DNA of 13,646 nt from Thermoplasmatales archaeon UBA509 (lineage in GTDB: Archaea > Thermoplasmatota > Thermoplasmata > Thermoplasmatales > Thermoplasmataceae): contig DAJC01000006.1 of the NCBI GenBank assembly GCA_002498845.1, positions 3,723-17,368 on the forward strand. Direction: 5' to 3'. The notes beneath the pieces were generated by a model, which searched no databases, was not told where the DNA came from, and saw only the letters and a program-made list of their open reading frames with translations. Position 1 is the stretch's first letter. Each line of letters begins with the position of its first letter. The translations under genes were made by a program, and so were the position numbers. Positions 6,655 to 13,646 of the stretch are shown in pieces.

Positions 6655-6701
6655 ACTCCTGAGAACCCATGATCATCGATCTTCAGCTTATGAATTTTTA
6701 T
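6655..6701 (-). promoter_or_regulatory. Promoter and Shine-Dalgarno of the dioxygenase-like gene
   Basis: ATAAAAATT (6701-6693 on the minus strand) is a TATA-like box that would start transcription near 6671. That leaves a leader of about 24 nt containing AGGAGT (6660-6655), seven bases before ATG 6647. A second AT-rich element, GTATAATTATT, lies at about 6719-6709. Confidence 0.5.
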
Positions 6702-6723
6702 GGTTCTGAATAATTATACAGAA

Positions 6724-7671
6724 TCATGGCTTCCGATAAAGATAGAGCCCGTTTTCCTCTTTCCTGTCCAGCATTCCATCCGCTTCCATGTGCATCAGAT
6801 GTGATATTGCCTCACCAATTGCAAAATTCATCTCCATGAGGTTCATGCTCACCAGATTGCGTTCTTTGCTCCACTTCATTGATTCAGCCACCTCGTATGC
6901 AGTCATCCATTTGCTGGCAATTCCCGCAATCTCCTTCATCCTTTCATTGTGATGTGCAATTAGCTGATCTATCCTGCTGTTTGCGTTCTCAAATGGAGAC
7001 CGGTGCCCTGGATATACCATTTTTGCACCCAAAGTCCTTGTGCGCTTGAGGCTCTCAAGGTAGAGCCCCAGCATATCGGTACTGTCATCGTAAAAACTGA
7101 TGTTTGGTGTTATGCCTGGAAGGATGTGATCTCCGGAAAAAAGGCAGCTGCATTCAGCTATGTACAGGGAAAATGATCCGGGAGAATGCCCGGGATTGAA
7201 AAGAGCCCTGACTCCTGGAATTATTTCCTCGTTGCCCTTCAGGTGAATGTCGAATTCGATCCGGAGGTAGGTATCCAGATGATCCAGTACGAAGTGCCGC
7301 TGGATCATCTGATCGGTGATTGCACTGGGAGTGCCGTTCATCCTCATTATTTCCAGCAGAGAATCCCTGAAATCCTCCGGGCTCTCCTTTATTGCATTTA
7401 CGCGCTTGATGTCCTCCTCTCCCATTGCAACCGGTATGCCGAACTCCTGCTGCATCCTGTGGGCAGATCCGATATGGTCTATGTGCATGTGCGTCAGAAA
7501 AATGTAGTCAACGTTCTCCATTGACAGCCCCTGGGCCATGAGTTCATTGTAGGATTCATCAGACATTCCGGTGTCAACAATGATTCTCTTCCTCCCTGTA
7601 ATCTCATAAACATTGGCTGTCTTCAGTGCCCTGATGGCAATTGGGACTTCATGCCGATCTATTTTGAACAT
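6724..7671 (-). CDS. Metallo-beta-lactamase-fold hydrolase
   Basis: This is a 315-residue cytosolic protein of the MBL superfamily, of the glyoxalase II/LACTB2-like type. The metal-binding set is complete: THMHIDH (H61, H63, D65, H66), H162 in NPGHSPGS, D181 in FSGDH and H223 in YPGHRSP. This set binds two metals (Zn or Fe) and hydrolyses thioesters, phosphoesters or nucleic acids. The C-terminal 60 residues (TAYEVAESM... to YLYRKP) look like the small winged-helix-like tail found in LACTB2-type enzymes. ATG 7671 begins 17 bases after the hom stop, so it is probably the last gene of the gyrB-gyrA-hom unit; no strong Shine-Dalgarno is seen, so translation may be coupled. The substrate is not predictable from sequence, and no metabolic link to homoserine dehydrogenase is evident. 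Confidence 0.92.
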   Translation of the reverse strand: MFKIDRHEVPIAIRALKTANVYEITGRKRIIVDTGMSDESYNELMAQGLSMENVDYIFLTHMHIDHIGSAHRMQQEFGIPVAMGEEDIKRVNAIKESPEDFRDSLLEIMRMNGTPSAITDQMIQRHFVLDHLDTYLRIEFDIHLKGNEEIIPGVRALFNPGHSPGSFSLYIAECSCLFSGDHILPGITPNISFYDDSTDMLGLYLESLKRTRTLGAKMVYPGHRSPFENANSRIDQLIAHHNERMKEIAGIASKWMTAYEVAESMKWSKERNLVSMNLMEMNFAIGEAISHLMHMEADGMLDRKEENGLYLYRKP

Positions 7672-7688
7672 TTAATCCACGAGGTATC

Positions 7689-8702
7689 TCAGCATTTTCC
7701 TTGAAATTTTTCCTTGGCCAGAAGCATCACGTCATTCATTACGGCCGCAGCAGTTTCCCCGGGGCCATCACTGACGCTGTGAATCCTGAGCCTGCCGTTC
7801 CTTGAAGTGTTTACCTCGTATCCAAGGGACATCTCACCCAGTGAAAGTAGATAATCGCCATCATCCAGGTTACGAAGGCCGCTGAATGCATGAACTTCAT
7901 TACCGGATCTGGTGATTTCTGCAATGAGCCTGTATCTATCCATCCCTTTCGCGTCTGTGCTCTCTGAAACACCGGATGTTTTGATATCCTTCAGCGTCAT
8001 GTTTTTCCCGAACAAGGCATTGGCCAGGATGACTGTTTTCCTTGCTCCGTCCAGGCCGTCAGTGTCATCCCTGAAATTCGTTTCAGCAATGCCCCTTTTC
8101 TGAGCCTCGGCAACAGCATCCATGAAAGTTTTTCCTTCCCGCATCTGTTTCAGTACGAAATTTGCAGTAAGGCTGACAATCCCCCTGAATTCATTCACGG
8201 TGGAAGGCCCGCATGAGCCACCCAGGAGGCTGAACAACGGCACTCCGCCTGCCACAGTGGCTTCGTAGAGTACCATTCTCCTGCCTGCTGAAGCATTATC
8301 CATGATCTGTTTCCAGTGGTTTGCCAGAGGAGACTTGTTTGCCGTCACTATGTCCATGCCATTTTTCATGGCAGACAGGTACATCTGCAGCTCCCTTGAT
8401 CCATCCCTGGATGCCGAGGACATGTCCACAAGAATTCCGCCCTCATTCTCAGTCATTTCCCTGGACGTTACTTCCTTTCCAAGAGACAGTATATTGCCGG
8501 AAAGTTTGGCCTTCAGAAGATCAGCAGGAGCCACAGGCTTGCTGAAGATAACTGATCCGGTCCTGTCGGTTGCGCCGCCAAGGACTATGTCCATCCCGGT
8601 TCTTTCGGAAATCAGCTTGCCTTCATCTGCCAGTATGGAAAGGAAATTCCTGCCCACGCTTCCTATACCCTGGACATATATGGAAATACTATTTCTCTGC
8701 AT
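7689..8702 (-). CDS. hom: Homoserine dehydrogenase
   Basis: This catalyses NAD(P)H-dependent reduction of aspartate semialdehyde to homoserine, the branch point to threonine, isoleucine and methionine. The 337 residues show the Rossmann start [12 protein letters not shown] (10-21), VTANKSPLA (119-127), [15 protein letters not shown] (146-160) and the catalytic segment [20 protein letters not shown] (213-232), in which the conserved Asp (D218) and Lys (K222) correspond to the catalytic pair of known enzymes. There is no fused aspartate kinase and no C-terminal ACT domain, so feedback control by threonine through ACT is not expected. ATG 8702 is within the end of gyrA, sharing 14 bases, with GAGG just upstream in gyrA coding sequence. 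Cotranscription with gyrase is strongly implied; the reason for the link is unknown. Confidence 0.95.
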   Translation of the reverse strand: MQRNSISIYVQGIGSVGRNFLSILADEGKLISERTGMDIVLGGATDRTGSVIFSKPVAPADLLKAKLSGNILSLGKEVTSREMTENEGGILVDMSSASRDGSRELQMYLSAMKNGMDIVTANKSPLANHWKQIMDNASAGRRMVLYEATVAGGVPLFSLLGGSCGPSTVNEFRGIVSLTANFVLKQMREGKTFMDAVAEAQKRGIAETNFRDDTDGLDGARKTVILANALFGKNMTLKDIKTSGVSESTDAKGMDRYRLIAEITRSGNEVHAFSGLRNLDDGDYLLSLGEMSLGYEVNTSRNGRLRIHSVSDGPGETAAAVMNDVMLLAKEKFQGKC

Positions 8703-11103
8703 CTTCCTCAGCTTCCTCGCCCGGTTCTATCCTTGATACCTCAATGACCGCATCATTGTCAGACGTGTCTATGAGCTTCACTCCGGAAGTTACCCTTGCC
8801 TGGCTTTTTATTCCGCTCACCTTCAGCCGGATTGTCTTCTCATTCCTTGTGATTATCATTATCTCGTCGTCCGGCCTCACAGGAATTGCCTTTACCAGGT
8901 TTCCCGTCCTTTCTGATTTCTTGAACACAAGAATTCCTGAAGATCCCCTGTGATGAACAGAGAACTCGGCTATTGGAGTGCGCTTCCCTATGCCATTCTC
9001 TGAAACAGTTAGAACTTCCTCGTCGTCCTGTGCAATGAATCCCGTAATGATGTATTCGCCTTTCTTCAGCTTCATGGCCCTGACTCCCCTGGATGTGCGG
9101 CCAGTTGGCCTGACCTCTGATGTTGTGAACACCGAAGCCTTACCGGAATTTGATATTGCCACTATGTTGCCTTCCCTGGAAATTGCCTCAACGGAAACAA
9201 CCTCGTCATCGTCCTCCAGCGCTATGATCCTGATGCCGGAGGAACGCATGTCAAGTATGGCTTCTGCAGGAGTCCTCTTTATGAAACCGTTCCTGGTCAG
9301 GATCACAAGATGGGATTCCCTTGATTCCGGTGCCTTCATGATCTGCTCCACCACTTCTCCTTCCTGAAGAGGAACATATGAAGCGGCTGTAACTCCCACA
9401 GATTTCCTGGATTTCTTCTCAATTTCATATGCCAGAGTCCTCAGAACCCTTCCGGTGTTGGTGAACATGAATATGCTGTCGTGTGAGCTGCAGGAGAGGA
9501 TGGTCTTTACGGAATCCTCCTTCCTTGTTGAGGTTATTATTCCCTTTCCACCTCTTCTCTGTGCCCTGTACTCCTCAAGCGACACCCTCTTCAGGAGGCT
9601 GCCCTCACTGAGTATGACAACATCGTCCTCCTCCGGGACCAGATCGGCTATGGTCCTGGCCTTTATCTCCCTGAATGATATCTTGGTCCTTCTCTTGTCC
9701 CCGTATTTCTTGGAAAGCTCCTTGAGTTCATCCTTTATTATGCTGCGCCTCAGGTCTTCGCTTGCCAGAATTTTCTCCAGCGACAGGATTTTTTCCCTGA
9801 CATCCTTCAGTTCCTCCTCAACCTTGCTGATTTCCAGCGCCGTAAGCCTCTGCAGCCTGAGTTCAAGAATAGAGTTGGCCTGCACGTCGTCGATTTCAAG
9901 TTTCGACATCAGGTCCGCCCTTGCCGTAGGAACATCCCTGGCACCACGTATGATTGATATGACGTCATCTATATTTTCAAGGGCCTTTGTGAGCGCCAGC
10001 AGGATATGCTCCCTCTCCCTCATCTTGTTCAGGTCAAAGCTGGACCTCTTGACTATGACCTCAAGCCTGTGCATTATGTAATTGTCCACCAGTCCCTTGA
10101 GATTAAGTGTTCTTGGCTGGTTGTTCACAAGGACCAGGTTGATGATCCCTATGGAAGATTCAAGTTCAGTGTGCTCATAAAGCTGGTTAAGAATCAGGTT
10201 TCTCATATCGTCGTCCCTGACCTTTATGACCACACGCATGCCAGTTCTGTCACTTTCGTCCCTTATATCTGTAATCCCCTTCAGAATCTCATTCTTCACC
10301 TGTTCTGCAACATTCTGTATGAAGACTGCCTTGTTGACCCCGTACGGAAGGCTCTTGATGACAATGTGCTTGGGCTCAGACAGGTCCACCTCACCCTGGC
10401 TGACCACCTTTCCACGTCCGGTCAGGTAGGCATCCATGAGTTCCTGGGAATAGAATGATATCCCCCCACCCGGGAAATCAGGCCCCTTTATGTATTTCAA
10501 AAGCTCCTTTACCTCATAGTCCCGGTGGTCAAGAGCATATGTGATTGCATTGCACACCTCTGTTAGGTTGTGCGGCACCATGTTGGTCGCCATCCCCACG
10601 GCTATGCCCGACGATCCGTTGATGAGAAGGTTCGGAACCTTTGTGGGAAAATATTCCGGCTCTTCCAGGGACCCGTCGAAGTTCAGCCTGAATGGAACCG
10701 TGTTCTTCTCAATATCCCGGACCATCTCCTCCGATAGCTCTGTAAGCCTTGCCTCTGTGTACCTCATTGCAGCAGGGGCATCACCATCTATGGAACCGAA
10801 ATTTCCCTGCCCATCAACAAGAAGGTACCGCATTGAGAAATCCTGGGCCATTCTGGCCAGGGCCTCATATATGGCCATATCTCCATGCGGGTGGTACTTA
10901 CCCATGGTCTCGCCAACTATTCTGGCGCACTTCTTGTATGGTTTGTCATGGTTAACGTTCAGTTCGCTCATTGAGTAAAGAATCCTCCTCTGAACGGGTT
11001 TAAGGCCATCCCTCACCTCAGGAATTGCCCTGCTGACTATGACGCTCATGGCGTATTCAAGGTATGATGTTTTAATCTCATTCTCAATTGGTCTTTTTTC
11101 CAA
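8689..11103 (-). CDS. gyrA: DNA gyrase subunit A
   Basis: This is the breakage-reunion subunit of gyrase, which with GyrB introduces negative supercoils. The 804 residues have the N-terminal winged-helix/tower domain ([31 protein letters not shown] start), catalytic Tyr115 in AAMRYTE, the coiled-coil region (about 340-470), and a C-terminal beta-pinwheel from about 485 with the GyrA box QRRGGKG (515-521), which identifies gyrase rather than topoisomerase IV. The tail is acidic (EEAEEDAEK), as in several gyrases. In the quinolone pocket, the positions of E. coli Ser83 and Asp87 are Met76 and Glu80. The start is TTG at 11103: no other start lies before the conserved N-terminal region, and GAGGG sits seven bases upstream, overlapping the gyrB stop. 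Archaeal gyrase is understood to be of bacterial origin. Confidence 0.98.
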   Translation of the reverse strand: MEKRPIENEIKTSYLEYAMSVIVSRAIPEVRDGLKPVQRRILYSMSELNVNHDKPYKKCARIVGETMGKYHPHGDMAIYEALARMAQDFSMRYLLVDGQGNFGSIDGDAPAAMRYTEARLTELSEEMVRDIEKNTVPFRLNFDGSLEEPEYFPTKVPNLLINGSSGIAVGMATNMVPHNLTEVCNAITYALDHRDYEVKELLKYIKGPDFPGGGISFYSQELMDAYLTGRGKVVSQGEVDLSEPKHIVIKSLPYGVNKAVFIQNVAEQVKNEILKGITDIRDESDRTGMRVVIKVRDDDMRNLILNQLYEHTELESSIGIINLVLVNNQPRTLNLKGLVDNYIMHRLEVIVKRSSFDLNKMREREHILLALTKALENIDDVISIIRGARDVPTARADLMSKLEIDDVQANSILELRLQRLTALEISKVEEELKDVREKILSLEKILASEDLRRSIIKDELKELSKKYGDKRRTKISFREIKARTIADLVPEEDDVVILSEGSLLKRVSLEEYRAQRRGGKGIITSTRKEDSVKTILSCSSHDSIFMFTNTGRVLRTLAYEIEKKSRKSVGVTAASYVPLQEGEVVEQIMKAPESRESHLVILTRNGFIKRTPAEAILDMRSSGIRIIALEDDDEVVSVEAISREGNIVAISNSGKASVFTTSEVRPTGRTSRGVRAMKLKKGEYIITGFIAQDDEEVLTVSENGIGKRTPIAEFSVHHRGSSGILVFKKSERTGNLVKAIPVRPDDEIMIITRNEKTIRLKVSGIKSQARVTSGVKLIDTSDNDAVIEVSRIEPGEEAEEDAEK

Positions 11104-13110
<2,007 letters not shown>

Positions 13111-13140
13111 AATTTATTGACTGAAATCATGCACAGATGG

Positions 13141-13386
13141 TCAATTTTCCTTACGTACAACGACCCTGATGTCCTGATCTTCCTCCACTATGCTTACAAT
13201 CCTCAGCTTTGTTGTCCTGGCAAGCCCGTCATATGTGTTTCGGTCGTATCCGAATTTGTCCCGGGAAAGCATAATCTCAGCATCCTGGCCCGGATCGAGC
13301 TGGATGGAGAGCCCCTTCATGACGCTCTTCAGGTAGTTGAAAGGATCGCCCCCGCAGGTTATGTTTCTGTGGTCTTCCTTCAGCAT
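13141..13386 (-). CDS. Small TusA/SirA-like protein (tentative)
   Basis: This is an 81-residue protein. The N-terminal strand ends in NITCGGDPFNYLKSVMKGL (8-26), followed by a strand with PGQDAEIMLS (32-41) and a helix-strand-strand end (TTKLRIVSIV, IRVVVRKEN). The order (Cys motif then helix, then L.PG...I.L..D, then a final beta hairpin ending in RK) resembles TusA/SirA sulfur carriers, whose active Cys begins the CPxP motif. Here the motif is C-G-G-D-P (Cys11), so the Pro is displaced and the assignment is tentative. ATG 13386 lies about 28 nt from a TATA-like TTTATTA (13411-13417), fitting a leaderless start. It ends 79 bases before gyrB, whose own promoter lies in that gap. It could equally be an unrelated small alpha/beta protein. 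Confidence 0.6.
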   Translation of the reverse strand: MLKEDHRNITCGGDPFNYLKSVMKGLSIQLDPGQDAEIMLSRDKFGYDRNTYDGLARTTKLRIVSIVEEDQDIRVVVRKEN

Positions 13387-13410
13387 GATTATGGTATATT
13401 GAAATCCAGC

Positions 13411-13417
13411 TAATAAA
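13411..13417 (-). promoter_or_regulatory. TATA-like box for the small TusA-like gene
   Basis: TTTATTA on the minus strand has its centre about 28 nt before ATG 13386. There is no Shine-Dalgarno ahead of that ATG. Confidence 0.4.
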
Positions 13418-13445
13418 TGGTATCAGGAACGTTGGAAGGTCTGTC

Positions 13446-13646
13446 CTAATCTCTCCTTATGATCAGGTAGTCGTCCAGTATCCTGTTGATCTGGCTCATC
13501 TCGCTTCCGGGTATCATTATGCCCTTTATCCTTGCTTCCCCAAGAATACCGCTGATGGCTATTGCATTTGTATGGGCTGCCATGTAAAGCTCGTAATTGC
13601 TGTAGTTCAGGCTGGCAATTTTTGTTTCAAGTTCGGTTTTTTCCAC
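13446..13646 (-). CDS. Hypothetical protein, 5' end beyond the window
   Basis: An open frame of 66 codons runs to the window edge; the apparent GTG at 13646 is probably internal. The visible part is one alpha/beta-looking segment: helix KTELETKIASLN, a small hydrophobic part (NAIAISGILG, about 27-36), strand IKGIMIPG, a helix MSQINRILDD and a final strand LIIRRD. It has no cysteine or histidine cluster and no membrane helix. It is on the same strand as the gyrase cluster, 59 bases upstream of the small TusA-like gene, which has its own TATA-like box. No family is recognised. Confidence 0.6.
   Translation of the reverse strand: MEKTELETKIASLNYSNYELYMAAHTNAIAISGILGEARIKGIMIPGSEMSQINRILDDYLIIRRD

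Noticed and set aside
9455..10081. A long plus-strand open frame opposite gyrA (about 208 codons), rich in serine and leucine
   Set aside because: It is the antisense of a well-conserved gyrA region; the composition is what the complement of charged helices gives. Similar frames oppose gyrB and hom.

Overview
The window looks like a chromosomal segment of a thermoacidophilic euryarchaeon of the Thermoplasmatales type, probably a relative with fairly balanced base composition (mid-40s % GC by eye) rather than one of the AT-rich genera. The reasons are a bacterial-type gyrB-gyrA pair in an archaeal setting, an archaeal aTrm56 tRNA methyltransferase, tRNA genes without encoded CCA, and short archaeal TATA boxes placed about 25 nt before start codons with no leader. 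Species identity is inference.

Left part (1-3825). The 3' end of an NDUFA9-like SDR gene (+) converges with and overlaps the end of a minus-strand helical protein gene. That gene lies just downstream of tRNA-Gln(CTG) and a four-helix membrane protein gene. A single, nearly symmetric TATA box at about 1684-1697 separates the membrane protein gene from a divergent plus-strand gene. It sits about 25 nt from each non-ATG start. On the plus strand follow an unknown 128-residue protein, a winged-helix regulator, a fused aTrm56 methyltransferase-HD phosphohydrolase, and tRNA-Asn(GTT).

Middle part (3826-5858), all minus strand. An aldo/keto reductase comes first, with a direct repeat and a TATA box upstream. 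Then come a CAT-anticodon tRNA (elongator Met or Ile2), a stretch that reads like a broken gene ending in a 63-codon ORF, and a DsrE-like protein with its own TATA box.

Right part (5859-13646), all minus strand. The core is a tight gyrB-gyrA-homoserine dehydrogenase-MBL hydrolase operon. gyrB and gyrA are in one frame, separated by a single TGA and nine bases. gyrA starts with TTG behind a Shine-Dalgarno that overlaps the gyrB stop. gyrA and hom overlap by 14 bases. Downstream is a LigB/DODA-type dioxygenase-like gene with its own leader and Shine-Dalgarno. Upstream of gyrB are a small protein that resembles the TusA/SirA fold and the tail of a gene that runs off the window.

Regulatory logic: first genes of units tend to be leaderless with TATA centres 24-28 nt upstream, while gyrB, gyrA, hom and the dioxygenase use Shine-Dalgarno sites. 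No CRISPR array, insertion sequence, or obvious defence system was found. The most distinctive items are the aTrm56-HD fusion, the in-frame gyrB/gyrA junction, the altered quinolone-pocket residues of GyrA, the shared divergent TATA box, and the broken gene beside the CAT tRNA.
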